DNA from: Avimonoglobus sp965151315
GTDB taxonomy: Bacteria; Bacillota; Clostridia; UBA1381
DNA: 49,984 bases
Assembly (NCBI GenBank): GCA_965151315.1
Contig: CBCTZG010000009.1
Coordinates: forward strand, 1 to 49,984
Direction: 5' to 3'
The notes beneath the pieces were generated by a model, which was not told the origin of the DNA, did not search any database, and saw only the letters and a list, made by a program, of their open reading frames with translations. This document shows, piece after piece, positions 39,586 to 47,944 of the stretch; position 1 is the stretch's first letter, and every line of letters begins with the position of its first letter. The translations under genes and the position numbers were made by a program.

Positions 39586-40863
39586 TCAATAGACGTCCTG
39601 TACCACCTGGACCCGGCGGATATCGCCGCCCAGCTTTACAAATTTCTCTTCAAAGTTTTCATAGCCACGGTCGATGTGATAGATTTCATTGATCTCCGTG
39701 ATCCCGTCGGCCATCAGCCCGGCGATAATCATAGCCGCGCCGCCCCGCAGATCCGTCGCCCGGACTGTGGCGCCCATAAGCTTGGAAACGCCGTTGATAA
39801 TGGCAAGCTTTCCCTCCACGTTAATATCGGCGCCCATGCGCTTTAACTCGTTTACATAGCGGAAACGGTCGTCCCATACGCCCTCTCGGGCCGTACTGGT
39901 GCCGGAGACTGTCGTCAAGAAAGTCACCAGCTGGGGCTGCATATCGGTGGGGTATCCTGGATAGGGCAGAGCGATAAAGTTGATCTTTTTAAATTCCGTG
40001 TCTTCGGGGACATACACCCGGACTTTATCATCAAATTCCTCCACCACCGCGCCTGCCTCAATGAGCTTGGCGGAAATGGGCTCTAAATGCCGGGGGATCA
40101 CATTGGTCAGGGTCACGTCGCCCCGGGTAGCCGCCGCGGCAATCATAAAGGTGCCGGCTTCGATCTGATCGGGGATAATGGAATACACGCCGCCGTGCAG
40201 GTGAGAAACCCCCGTGATCTTGATGGTATCCGTGCCAGCGCCCCGGACTTTAGCGCCCATAGCGTTCAGGAAATTGGCCAAATCTACAATGTGGGGCTCT
40301 TTCGCGGCGTTTTCAATGACGGTGATCCCCTCGGCTTTCACGGCACCCAGCATGACATTGACTGTAGCGCCTACTGAGATCACATCAAAATAAACATTCG
40401 CGCCCACCAGCCGGTCTGCCTTGCCATGGATCTTCCCGTAGGACAGGTCGCATTCCGCGCCCAAGGCCCGGAAGCCCTTCAAGTGCTGGTCAATGGGCCG
40501 GGTGCCGAAATCACAGCCCCCCGGCGGCGCCACGGAGCATTGATGAAAACGCCCTAAAAGCGCCCCCAGCAAATAGGACGAGCCCCGCATTTTAGTGGTC
40601 ATCCCCTCGTCTGGTTCATAAGAATTGACGGACGAACAGTCAATATCCACGGTGTTTCGGTCAACGTATGTAACACTGGCGCCCAGGTTTTTGAGTATAT
40701 CTAAAAAGAGCTTGACATCTTTAATATCCGGCAGATTTTCCAGCCGGCAGATCCCGTCAATCAGCAGGCAGGCCGGAATGATAGCTACCGCGGCATTTTT
40801 CGCTCCGCTGACGGCGATCTCGCCATGCAGGCGTATACCGCCCTTAATCACGATTTTCTCCAA
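39586..40863 (-). CDS. murA: UDP-N-acetylglucosamine 1-carboxyvinyltransferase
   Basis: First committed step of peptidoglycan synthesis: transfers enolpyruvate to UDP-GlcNAc. The 425-residue protein has the two inverse alpha/beta domains, SGAKNAAVAIIPACLL near the start and the fosfomycin-targeted Cys117 in APPGGCDFGTRPID, so it should be fosfomycin-sensitive at the active site. The start is TTG at 40863 with AAGGAG upstream; no ATG precedes the conserved EKIVIKGG. First gene of murA-walJ-rlmH. Confidence 0.97.
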   Translation of the reverse strand: MEKIVIKGGIRLHGEIAVSGAKNAAVAIIPACLLIDGICRLENLPDIKDVKLFLDILKNLGASVTYVDRNTVDIDCSSVNSYEPDEGMTTKMRGSSYLLGALLGRFHQCSVAPPGGCDFGTRPIDQHLKGFRALGAECDLSYGKIHGKADRLVGANVYFDVISVGATVNVMLGAVKAEGITVIENAAKEPHIVDLANFLNAMGAKVRGAGTDTIKITGVSHLHGGVYSIIPDQIEAGTFMIAAAATRGDVTLTNVIPRHLEPISAKLIEAGAVVEEFDDKVRVYVPEDTEFKKINFIALPYPGYPTDMQPQLVTFLTTVSGTSTAREGVWDDRFRYVNELKRMGADINVEGKLAIINGVSKLMGATVRATDLRGGAAMIIAGLMADGITEINEIYHIDRGYENFEEKFVKLGGDIRRVQVVQDVY

Positions 40864-40908
40864 AGTGCAGTACTCCTTAAAATCAGATTGTTGGCATAAT
40901 CCATTCCT

Positions 40909-40914
40909 ATTATA
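40909..40914 (-). promoter_or_regulatory. Candidate -10 box of murA
   Basis: TATAAT on the minus strand, 46 bases before the murA start. No good -35 is found, but a GCAAAGC...GCTTTGC inverted repeat (40922-40944) covers that region and could be an operator. Confidence 0.4.
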
Positions 40915-40974
40915 TCATCAGTGCAAAGCGGCTTATCTGCTTTGCTTCACACCGATACAATAAAAACATTTTCA

Positions 40975-40998
40975 AAAAACCGAAAGGTTTTCTTTCTT
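40975..40998 (-). terminator. Second hairpin in the rpmB-murA gap
   Basis: AAAACC-GAAA-GGTTTT with flanking A and T runs; a weak backup terminator for rpmB transcripts or a bidirectional one. Confidence 0.45.
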
Positions 40999-41068
40999 TT
41001 GTTGTTTTTATTATAACACAAGAAACGCAAAATGCAAATAGAAAAATGAAAAAAAGATCAACAAAGAA

Positions 41069-41095
41069 AAAACAGAGAACAAACTTGTTCTCTGC
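41069..41095 (-). terminator. Terminator of rpmB
   Basis: On the minus strand CAGAGAACAA-GT-TTGTTCTCTG followed by TTTTTTC, 22 bases after the rpmB stop. Confidence 0.92.
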
Positions 41096-41116
41096 CATTA
41101 TTCTTCCGATGCAAAA

Positions 41117-41305
41117 TCAGACCGCCCGGGTTACCTTTCCGGAACGCAGGCAGCGTGTGCATACATAAACAGACTTTGCAGTCCCGTTTACAACCGCCCG
41201 AACCTTCCGAATGTTCGGCTTCCAGGCTCTGTTTGATCTTCTGTGAGAGTGGCTGACCTTGATCCCAAAGGATACGCCCTTACCGCAGATTTCACATTTT
41301 GCCAT
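41117..41305 (-). CDS. rpmB: 50S ribosomal protein L28
   Basis: Ribosomal protein of the large subunit. The 62-residue form is the zinc-binding (C+) paralogue, with Cys4 and Cys7 in CEICGKG and a second pair in VCTRCLRSGK; zinc-free L28 copies replace it during zinc starvation in many Firmicutes. AGGAGG precedes the ATG. Monocistronic, with promoter and terminator both visible. Confidence 0.98.
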   Translation of the reverse strand: MAKCEICGKGVSFGIKVSHSHRRSNRAWKPNIRKVRAVVNGTAKSVYVCTRCLRSGKVTRAV

Positions 41306-41348
41306 TCCAAAACACCTCCTACTTCGTTACGCTTATCAAAACAAAACT

Positions 41349-41377
41349 ATTTTACCATATCATTACCAGATTTGCAA
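41349..41377 (-). promoter_or_regulatory. Promoter of rpmB
   Basis: Minus strand TTGCAA (41377-41372), 17 bases, TAAAAT (41354-41349). Confidence 0.78.
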
Positions 41378-41477
41378 GCATTTTTTATAAAAATCTAAAA
41401 AAATATGAAAAAAAACGCGCAGTCCAGCGGCGGTTCAGTTTTTTTCGGTAAATTTGTATAAAATTATAAATTTATAT

Positions 41478-41506
41478 TTGATAAATAGAATAGAATCATG
41501 TATAAT
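41478..41506 (+). promoter_or_regulatory. Promoter of the hprK operon
   Basis: TTGATA (41478-41483), 17 bases, TATAAT (41501-41506), in an AT-rich stretch. Confidence 0.8.
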
Positions 41507-41547
41507 AACAGTAGAATGCAAATTCAACATAAAGTGAGGTACCCGCG

Positions 41548-42489
41548 ATGAATGAAAATCTTTTTAAGATACCGCTGACGAAAGTAATCGAGGAATTCCA
41601 GTTTGAGCGGCTGTACGCTTCCAGCGACTGCGCCGACATTCTGATTTCCACAGCCGACGTAAACCGGCCCGGCCTGCAAATCGTCGGTTTTTACGATTAT
41701 TTTGATAATCAGCGCCTGCAGATCTTGGGGAAGGTGGAGCTGACTTATCTTGAGCAGTTTTCCAGTGAGAAGCGGTACCGGCTGTTAGAAACGCTGTTTT
41801 CCAAAAAAATTCCGGCGCTGATTATCACCCGGGCCATGCAGATCTGGCCGGAAATGCTGGAGCTGGCGGAGAAGTATGATGTTACGCTTTTGCGGACGGA
41901 AGAAACCACCTCCAACCTGATGAGCGCGCTGATCAGTTACTTAAACGTCCAGATCGCCCCACGGATGACCCGGCACGGGGTGCTGGTGGAGGTTTACGGC
42001 GAGGGGATTCTGATCCTGGGAGAAAGCGGCGTAGGCAAGAGCGAAACTGCGATTGAGCTGTTGAAGCGGGGCCACCGGCTGGTGGCGGACGATGCTGTAG
42101 AAATTAAGCGGGTATCCAGCAAAACCCTGGTGGGGCAGTCGCCGGCCATTATCCGGCATTTTGTAGAGCTGCGGGGCATTGGGATTATTGACGTAAAGGA
42201 GATATTCGGGATCGGCGCCGTTAAGGATACGGAAAGCATTGACCTGATCATACACCTGGAGCCTTGGGAGGAAGGCAAGCAGTATGACCGGCTGGGGATG
42301 GTGGATGAATATACGAACCTGATGGGAATTAACATTTCCAGCCTGACTGTGCCGGTGAAGCTGGGCAGAAATTTGGCGGTTATCATTGAGGTGGCGGCGA
42401 TGAACAACCGCCAAAAGCGCATGGGCTATAACGCCGCCGCAGAGCTGAATAAGCGGCTGATGGCGGAAATGCAGAAGAATATACAATAG
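41548..42489 (+). CDS. hprK: HPr kinase/phosphorylase
   Basis: Phosphorylates Ser46 of HPr (and Crh) using ATP or pyrophosphate, the sensor of carbon catabolite repression in Firmicutes. The 313-residue protein has an N-terminal MurF-like domain, Walker A GESGVGKSETAIELL, and the signature RGIGIIDVKEIFGIGAVK. The spacing of GTGAGG to the ATG at 41548 is rather long. It begins the block hprK-PHP-murB-rapZ-yvcK-whiA, widely kept in Clostridia, which links carbon status to wall precursor synthesis. Confidence 0.97.
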   Translation: MNENLFKIPLTKVIEEFQFERLYASSDCADILISTADVNRPGLQIVGFYDYFDNQRLQILGKVELTYLEQFSSEKRYRLLETLFSKKIPALIITRAMQIWPEMLELAEKYDVTLLRTEETTSNLMSALISYLNVQIAPRMTRHGVLVEVYGEGILILGESGVGKSETAIELLKRGHRLVADDAVEIKRVSSKTLVGQSPAIIRHFVELRGIGIIDVKEIFGIGAVKDTESIDLIIHLEPWEEGKQYDRLGMVDEYTNLMGINISSLTVPVKLGRNLAVIIEVAAMNNRQKRMGYNAAAELNKRLMAEMQKNIQ

Positions 42490-42505
42490 CGGGAGATGAA
42501 TCGGA

Positions 42506-43225
42506 TTGAAAATTAAAACGGATTTGCATTGTCATACCCTGGCCAGCTCCCATGCCTACAGCACAATTTCCGAGCTTGCCCGGGCCGCGGCGGACAAAGG
42601 GATGGAGGCGGTTGCCATGACGGACCATGGCATAGGCCTGCCGGACGCGCCCCATATCTGGCATTTTGAAAATTTAAAGAGCCTGCCCAAGGAGTTGTGC
42701 GGCGTCCGGATTTTACAGGGCTGTGAGGCAAATATCATGGACGAGACTGGCGCTTTAGATATGCCGGAGCGGCTTTTAGCCCGGTTTGAAATCGTGGTAG
42801 CAAGCATCCATACGCCGTCGTATGGCGGCAAGCAGGGCGGCGACCACACGGCGGCTTATATGGGCGCGGTGGAAAATCCATATGTAGATATTATCGGCCA
42901 CAGCGGGAACCCGAATTACCGGTATGATTACGATCAAGTGTTATTAAAAGCCAAGGAACTGCATAAACTGATTGAGATTAATGATCATAGCTTTGTGGTG
43001 CGGCAGGAGAATATTGCTATTTGCAGAATGATCGCGCAAAAATGCAAGGCGCTTGGCGTGCACATTACCGTGGACAGCGATGCCCATTTCTGCGGCGATG
43101 TAGGGGAATATCCCCGGGCTTTGGAGATGCTTTCGGAAATCAGTTTCCCGGAGGAGCTGGTGGCAAACCGCTCCCTGGCAGCCTTGCAGGATTATCTAAA
43201 ACCCCGGAAAATAATTTGTGGATAG
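42506..43225 (+). CDS. PHP-domain phosphoesterase (YcdX-like)
   Basis: A 239-residue PHP-fold metal hydrolase. Ligands are seen in TDLHCHTLASSHAYS, MTDHG, EANIMD, IHTPSYGG, GHSGN and DSDAHFCGDVGEY, the usual trinuclear site. The start is TTG at 42506 with GGGAGATG upstream; the conserved KTDLHCHT follows at once, so no ATG start is possible. PHP proteins of this kind dephosphorylate small molecules, for example histidinol phosphate or nucleotides; substrate unknown. Between hprK and murB in Clostridia this gene recurs. Confidence 0.92.
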   Translation: MKIKTDLHCHTLASSHAYSTISELARAAADKGMEAVAMTDHGIGLPDAPHIWHFENLKSLPKELCGVRILQGCEANIMDETGALDMPERLLARFEIVVASIHTPSYGGKQGGDHTAAYMGAVENPYVDIIGHSGNPNYRYDYDQVLLKAKELHKLIEINDHSFVVRQENIAICRMIAQKCKALGVHITVDSDAHFCGDVGEYPRALEMLSEISFPEELVANRSLAALQDYLKPRKIICG

Positions 43226-43243
43226 AGCTTGAGGAGGACGCGT

Positions 43244-44137
43244 ATGGGCATGTTAGAGGAACTCAAAGGGATTGTGTCGCATATCCAGATCAATGAGCCG
43301 ATGAAAAACCATACCTCGTTTAAGATCGGCGGCCCGGCCGATTACCTGATTGAGGCGGAGCGTACGGAACAGGTGCCGCGGATCATGGACGTGCTGCGGC
43401 GATGGGGTGTCCCGTATATCATTATGGGGAACGGGTCGAATATGCTGGTCCGGGATTCGGGGATCCGGGGCGCAGTGATTAAAATATCCGGCCTGACCAG
43501 CGCCTGTACGGTTGTTGGAAATCAGATCACGGCTGAGGCGGGGATATTGCTGTCCAGATTGTCATCGGAGGCGTTAAAATACGGACTCTCTGGGCTGGAA
43601 TTTGCTTCCGGCATCCCAGGGACCTTGGGCGGCGGGATATTTATGAACGCCGGGGCTTACGGGGGGGAGTTGAAAAATGTGATCCAATCCGTGACATATG
43701 CGGACGAATCCGGCAAAATCCGGACGGCACACGGAGAAGCGTTGGATTTTGGCTATCGGCACAGTATGTTTTCCGGCCGGCAGTGCGTGATTTTATCGGC
43801 GGTTTTGGAGCTTGTTCCGGGACAGTATGAGGATATCCGGGTCAGAATCGCCGACTACACCAGACGGCGGACGGAAAAGCAGCCCTTAGCCATGCCCAGC
43901 GCCGGCAGCGTATTTAAACGGCCGGCGGGCCATTTTGCCGGCAGTCTGATCGAAGCGGCGGGGCTAAAATGCTATACGATCGGCGGCGCCATGGTGTCGG
44001 AAAAGCATGCCGGCTTCATCGTGAATAAAGGCGGCGCTACTGCTCAAGATGTTTTGGATTTGATCGCCTTTATACAAAAAACAGTGGAAGAAAAATTTTC
44101 GGTGCGGTTAGAGCCGGAAATCAAGATTATCGGCTAA
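43244..44137 (+). CDS. murB: UDP-N-acetylenolpyruvoylglucosamine reductase
   Basis: Second step of UDP-MurNAc synthesis, reducing the MurA product with NADPH and FAD. The 297-residue protein (type II MurB) has PMKNHTSFKIGGPADYL, the FAD-binding GNGSNMLV, the catalytic Ser in SAGSVFKRP and EKHAGFIVNKGGAT. The ATG at 43244 has GAGGAGG six bases before; the open frame extends five codons further to a TTG that overlaps this site. Confidence 0.97.
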   Translation: MGMLEELKGIVSHIQINEPMKNHTSFKIGGPADYLIEAERTEQVPRIMDVLRRWGVPYIIMGNGSNMLVRDSGIRGAVIKISGLTSACTVVGNQITAEAGILLSRLSSEALKYGLSGLEFASGIPGTLGGGIFMNAGAYGGELKNVIQSVTYADESGKIRTAHGEALDFGYRHSMFSGRQCVILSAVLELVPGQYEDIRVRIADYTRRRTEKQPLAMPSAGSVFKRPAGHFAGSLIEAAGLKCYTIGGAMVSEKHAGFIVNKGGATAQDVLDLIAFIQKTVEEKFSVRLEPEIKIIG

Positions 44138-44156
44138 AGAAGAAAGAAGGAAAATT

Positions 44157-45014
44157 ATGCAGCTTACAGTGGTTACCGGGCTTTCCGGTTCCGGGAAAAC
44201 ACAGGTAGTCCGTTTTTTAGAGGATCTGGGATTTTTTTGTATTGATAACATGCCTCCGGTCCTGATTGAAAAAATCGCGGATATGTTTTTTTTCGGGGAA
44301 GGAAAAAATGACCGGATTGCATTTGTCATCGATATGCGGGTTGGGGCGATGATCAACCAGCTCACGGATACCTTGGCGGAGCTCCAGAAAAACGGCTATG
44401 ACTGCAAGCTTTTGTTTTTAGACGCTTCCGACGACGTGTTGGTGAAGCGGTATAAGGAAACCCGGCGGACGCATCCCATCGCCAGCGAAAACGGCTTGCT
44501 GGGAAGTATCCAGGAGGAACGCAAGCTGCTGGCCCGGGTGAAAAATGAGGCGGATTTTGTGATTGATACCTCGGATTTGTCTGTCAGCGATCTAATGCAT
44601 AAATTAAAGGAAATTTTTTCCGGCGACGCCGGCGGCCAGCGGATCATGACGGTTAACGTAATGGCCTTTGGATTCAAATACGGGATTCCGGTAGACGCGG
44701 ATCTGGTATTTGACGTGCGTTGTTTCCCAAATCCGTTTTATATCGATGACCTGAAGTCGCAAACGGGCAATGACAAGGCTGTCCAGGATTATGTGATGAG
44801 CTTTCAGACCGCCCGGGACTTTATGGGGAAGCTTAATGATATGATGGCATTTCTGCTGCCACTGTACGCGGAGGAGGGTAAGCCCAGCGTGACGATAGCC
44901 ATCGGCTGTACCGGCGGCAGACACCGGAGCGTGACTATGGCCAATAAGCTGGGAGAGGCTTTGGCGGCAGCAGACTATAAGGTGAATATGATTTACCGGG
45001 ATATTGAAAAATAA
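44157..45014 (+). CDS. rapZ: RNase adapter RapZ / nucleotide-binding protein YvcJ
   Basis: A 285-residue GTP/ATP-binding protein. In E. coli RapZ guides RNase E to the GlmZ RNA and senses glucosamine 6-phosphate; the Firmicutes orthologue YvcJ has an uncertain role, and these lineages lack GlmZ. Walker A is VTGLSGSGKTQ, Walker B-like FLDASDDVLVKRYKETRR, and the C-terminal domain has GCTGGRHRSV. AAGGAAA precedes the ATG. It sits in the conserved rapZ-yvcK-whiA trio. Confidence 0.96.
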   Translation: MQLTVVTGLSGSGKTQVVRFLEDLGFFCIDNMPPVLIEKIADMFFFGEGKNDRIAFVIDMRVGAMINQLTDTLAELQKNGYDCKLLFLDASDDVLVKRYKETRRTHPIASENGLLGSIQEERKLLARVKNEADFVIDTSDLSVSDLMHKLKEIFSGDAGGQRIMTVNVMAFGFKYGIPVDADLVFDVRCFPNPFYIDDLKSQTGNDKAVQDYVMSFQTARDFMGKLNDMMAFLLPLYAEEGKPSVTIAIGCTGGRHRSVTMANKLGEALAAADYKVNMIYRDIEK

Positions 45015-45033
45015 ATTTGCGGGAGAATCAGGC

Positions 45034-46008
45034 ATGGATCTTGATACAAAAATTGTCGCTTTAGGCGGCGGCACTGGGCTTTCTACAATGCTCCGGGGGC
45101 TCCGAAAGTTCACCCAGCATATTACCGCTGTGGTCACGGTGGCGGATGACGGCGGATCCAGCGGAATGCTGCGGGACGACCTGAATATGCTGCCGCCGGG
45201 AGACATCCGGAACTGCATTAACGCGCTGGCGAATATCGACCCGGTTATGCGGGATCTGATCAATTACCGGTTCCCGGAGGGGAAGCTTGCGGGCCATTCC
45301 TTTGGAAACCTGTTTTTAGCCGCTTTGAACGGAATTTCAGAAAGCTTTGACGAAGCGGTGAAAAAAATGAATAAGCTGCTCAACATTGACGGCTTGGTAC
45401 TCCCGGTGACCAATGCGGATATTACCCTGGCCGCCGTTCTGGATAACGGGCAGGTGGTACGGGGGGAATCCAATATCGGCCACGGGATCCCACGGGATGT
45501 CCGGATTCACCGAGTCCAGCTGATCCCCCGGGACGCGGAGCCGGTAGCGGGTCTCCTGGAAAAAATCCAGGAAGCCGACGTGATCACCATGGGGCCGGGA
45601 AGTCTGTATACCAGTATAATCCCCAATCTGCTTGTGAACGGCGTGGTAGATGCCATCCGGGAAAGCGGCGCTGTGAAAATTTATGTATGCAATATTATGA
45701 CCCAGCCATCGGAAACAGATTTTTATACGGTCTATGACCATTTGGCGGCTGTTGAACAGCATTCCTATCCTGGGATCTGCGATTATGTGATCTGCAATAA
45801 TAAAAAAATCCCGCCACAGATATTGGAACGGTATTGTGCGGAGAATGCGGAAACGGTAGAAATTGACCGGGAGAAATTCGCGGGTTCGGCCGTGGGCCTG
45901 ATCGAGGATAATTTGCTGCGGATTATTGATGATAAATACATACGGCATGATTTTGACCGGGTTGCCCAGGTGATCATGAAACTGAGCGAAAAGCGGGGTA
46001 GGCAATAA
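45034..46008 (+). CDS. yvcK: Gluconeogenesis/cell-wall factor YvcK (GlmR)
   Basis: UDP-GlcNAc-sensing protein related to CofD transferases; in Bacillus subtilis it stimulates GlmS and is needed for growth on gluconeogenic carbon. The 324-residue protein has VALGGGTGLSTMLRGLR, TVADDGGSSGMLR, PPGDIRNC and MGPGSLYTSIIPNLLV. I start at ATG 45034; ten upstream codons are open. Its TAA overlaps the whiA ATG by one base. Confidence 0.96.
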   Translation: MDLDTKIVALGGGTGLSTMLRGLRKFTQHITAVVTVADDGGSSGMLRDDLNMLPPGDIRNCINALANIDPVMRDLINYRFPEGKLAGHSFGNLFLAALNGISESFDEAVKKMNKLLNIDGLVLPVTNADITLAAVLDNGQVVRGESNIGHGIPRDVRIHRVQLIPRDAEPVAGLLEKIQEADVITMGPGSLYTSIIPNLLVNGVVDAIRESGAVKIYVCNIMTQPSETDFYTVYDHLAAVEQHSYPGICDYVICNNKKIPPQILERYCAENAETVEIDREKFAGSAVGLIEDNLLRIIDDKYIRHDFDRVAQVIMKLSEKRGRQ

Positions 46009-46892
46009 TGTCCTTTGCGTCAGATATTAAGAGAAAGCTGGCGGCGGCGGGAGCGGCCTGTGAATTTTGTATGGCGGCGGAGCTGGCAGGTGTTTTAAAA
46101 TTTGCCGGCCGGATTACCCAAGGCAGTATGCTGATCGCCACGGAAAACAAAGCGGTAGCGGAATATATCCGGACAGCCATGGCGGAGTGCATGGGTATCC
46201 AGCTGCAGTACGATTACCGGGAATCCAGCAGGACCTATCTATTTTCAGTCCAGGATGAAAAAATGATAGAAAATATTATGGATGGCCTGATGCTGGGCCC
46301 GGAAGAAGATATTTCGGGGATCCGTCCGTTTGCTTGCTGCCAGGCGGCGTATGTCCGGGGCGCTTTTATGGGGGGCGGGTCGATTTCTGATCCGGCTAAA
46401 AGCTACCATTTGGAGTTTGACGCCCGGACGGAGGCGGATGCTAAGGACTTAGCGGCGGTTTTGGGTGCGCTGGACGCACCGGCCAAAATCACACATCGTA
46501 AAGGACATTATATCGTATATATCAAAGAATATGAAATCATAGCCGACGTGCTGGGGATCGTCGGCGCGGGCAGCGCGGCAATGGAGATATACAATATCTC
46601 CATTGAAAAGGAGATCCGCAACAATGTGAACCGGCAGGTAAACTGTGAAAGCGCTAATATGGATAAAGTGGCTCAGGCGTATTGCCGGCATTTGGCGGCG
46701 ATTGAAAAAATCAAGGCCAAGATGGGCCTGGATAAGCTGCCAGATACCTTGCGGGAAATTGCCCAGATCCGGCTGGATTATCCGGATGAAAGTCTGAAGG
46801 AGCTTGGCGCCCGGTTGGAAAAGCCAATTGGAAAATCCGGTGTGAACCATAGGCTGTCCCGGCTTTTAGAAATTGCGGATGGTTTAAAATAA
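46008..46892 (+). CDS. whiA: WhiA-family DNA-binding protein
   Basis: A 294-residue protein with an N-terminal LAGLIDADG homing-endonuclease-like domain lacking catalysis (SFASDIKRKLAAA; AYVRGAFMGGGSISDPAK) and a C-terminal helix-turn-helix (LKELGARLEKPIGKSGVNHRLSRL). In Streptomyces it controls sporulation septation; in Bacillus it affects cell division and chromosome segregation. It is translationally coupled to yvcK. The next gene is the interrupted sigK, 58 bases on. Confidence 0.96.
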   Translation: MSFASDIKRKLAAAGAACEFCMAAELAGVLKFAGRITQGSMLIATENKAVAEYIRTAMAECMGIQLQYDYRESSRTYLFSVQDEKMIENIMDGLMLGPEEDISGIRPFACCQAAYVRGAFMGGGSISDPAKSYHLEFDARTEADAKDLAAVLGALDAPAKITHRKGHYIVYIKEYEIIADVLGIVGAGSAAMEIYNISIEKEIRNNVNRQVNCESANMDKVAQAYCRHLAAIEKIKAKMGLDKLPDTLREIAQIRLDYPDESLKELGARLEKPIGKSGVNHRLSRLLEIADGLK

Positions 46893-46927
46893 AAGGACGC
46901 TTGAACAGGCACCAAAGCGGCCTCCGT

Positions 46928-46950
46928 ATCATATACTATGGGTATATGAT
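46928..46950 (+). repeat. Hairpin abutting the sigK start
   Basis: ATCATATAC-TATGG-GTATATGAT, a perfect 9-bp stem that ends on the base before the ATG at 46951. CATATACT inside it loosely resembles a sigma-E -10 (CATA-CA-T), in which case the ATG would be nearly leaderless and a TTG at 46966, behind GGGGGTG, would be the better start. It could also be an operator. Confidence 0.5.
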
Positions 46951-47307
46951 ATGGGGGTGTTTTCTTTGTTTGCGTTGCTATGGAATATGATCCAGGATTT
47001 TTTGTTTTTGGCGGGATATGTGGGAGGCAACAACGCTTTCCCCAAGCAGCTTTCCCCGGAAGAGGAGCGGCTGTATGTGGAGCGGTATCAGCAGGGCGAT
47101 CTCGAGGCAAAAAATATGCTGATTGAGCACAATCTGCGGCTGGTTGCCCATATTGCGAAAAAATACAGCAATGAAAGCAATATGGATGATTTAATATCCA
47201 TTGGCATTATCGGCCTGATCAAGGGGATCAACACATTTAATCCAGAGAAAAATTCAAAGCTGGCTACCTATGTTGCAAGATGTATTGAGAAAACAATACA
47301 CTCGTAG
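46951..47307 (+). pseudogene. sigK: Interrupted sigma-K gene, 5' part
   Basis: The first half of the late mother-cell sporulation sigma factor. The 118 codons encode the hydrophobic pro-sequence (FSLFALLWNMIQDFLFLAGY), NNAFPKQLS, and core region 2: MLIEHNLRLVAHIAKKY, DLISIGIIGLIKGINTF and KLATYVARCIE. Intact SigK continues ENEILM(Y/H)LR, but here the chain ends KTIHS and stop; regions 2.4 to 4 are absent. Bacillus subtilis spoIVCB and C. difficile sigK are split at the same codons by skin elements that are excised in the mother cell. Whether the missing half lies beyond the window is unknown, so this may be a split gene awaiting excision or a permanently broken one. Confidence 0.85.
47281..47300. 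other. Putative left attachment site of a skin-like element
   Basis: At the exact point where sigK homology stops lies TGTATTG-AGAAAA-CAATACA, 7-bp inverted arms around a 6-base centre, the layout of a large serine recombinase site. The left arm is still sigK coding (Cys-Ile-Glu), the right arm is not. The true crossover core cannot be defined without the right end. Confidence 0.55.
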
Positions 47308-47310
47308 CGG

Positions 47311-47330
47311 CTCTTTTTGAACAAAAAGAG
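47311..47330 (+). terminator. Hairpin just inside the element
   Basis: CTCTTTTT-GAAC-AAAAAGAG, immediately after the premature sigK stop. The U-rich arm is upstream, so termination is doubtful; it may simply be structure at the element end. Confidence 0.4.
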
Positions 47331-47375
47331 GGAAATTCAGCCCCCTATTTTAGAAACTGGCGGATTTTAACCAAA

Positions 47376-47924
47376 ATGAACGGTCAAATGTATCTGCTGT
47401 ACAGCCATCGAGCGAATGGAACGATTTTCATGCCCATGTATATCCATACCATTCGTCTATTGAAACCGTCCACCAACAGAGAGGGAGAAAAGTTTAATTT
47501 GCTCTATACCAATCCGGCGGATATTGCAAATATATCGGACAAGCTGAAATACTACCGTTATCAAAAAGCCATGCACCAAAAGGACGTTGCGGCGTATATC
47601 GGCATGGATAGGGGAACGTATGGCGATTATGAAGATAACCAACGGGATTTTTACCCAGCCGCTATGGTGGATAAGCTGGCGGCGTTGTATCACATCAATG
47701 TTTATGAACTGCTGGACGATTACAACCGTTTTCTGTATGACGGACAAGGACAACAAATAAAAGCAATTCGCAAGCAACTGCATATCACACAGAAACAGCT
47801 TGCCGCTATGATGCATGTTGAGATTACCAAAGTCAAGCGCTGGGAACAAGACAAAGTGCGGATGTTCAAGGGGACGTGGGAAAAACTATTGCAAATCAGT
47901 AATAAAAATTCGACGAATATATAG
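47376..47924 (+). CDS. XRE-family helix-turn-helix protein, 5' end uncertain
   Basis: A 182-residue cytoplasmic protein with two helix-turn-helix units: about 55-105 (LKYYRYQKAMHQKDVAAYIGMDRGTYGDYE) and about 125-170 (IKAIRKQLHITQKQLAAMMHV). Related two-HTH proteins beginning with MYIHTIRLLKP-like sequence are common in Lachnospiraceae and relatives. No start has a good ribosome site: ATG 47376, 47430 and 47436 are all candidates. The frame stays open leftward without a stop to 47289, inside the sigK junction, so the gene may be cut at its 5' end by the integration and be whole only on the excised circle. Expression as it stands is doubtful. Confidence 0.75.
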   Translation: MNGQMYLLYSHRANGTIFMPMYIHTIRLLKPSTNREGEKFNLLYTNPADIANISDKLKYYRYQKAMHQKDVAAYIGMDRGTYGDYEDNQRDFYPAAMVDKLAALYHINVYELLDDYNRFLYDGQGQQIKAIRKQLHITQKQLAAMMHVEITKVKRWEQDKVRMFKGTWEKLLQISNKNSTNI

Positions 47925-47944
47925 AGAGCGTATAAATTGAAAAC

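Noticed and set aside
43021..43296. Alternative-frame protein overlapping the PHP and murB genes
   Set aside because: It is a shadow of two firmly identified genes and has no conserved feature.
47286..47300. Programmed -1 frameshift joining sigK to the XRE frame
   Set aside because: The A-rich stretch GAGAAAACA is not a canonical slippery heptamer, and a fusion of a sigma region 2 to an XRE protein has no precedent I know; a recombination junction explains it better.
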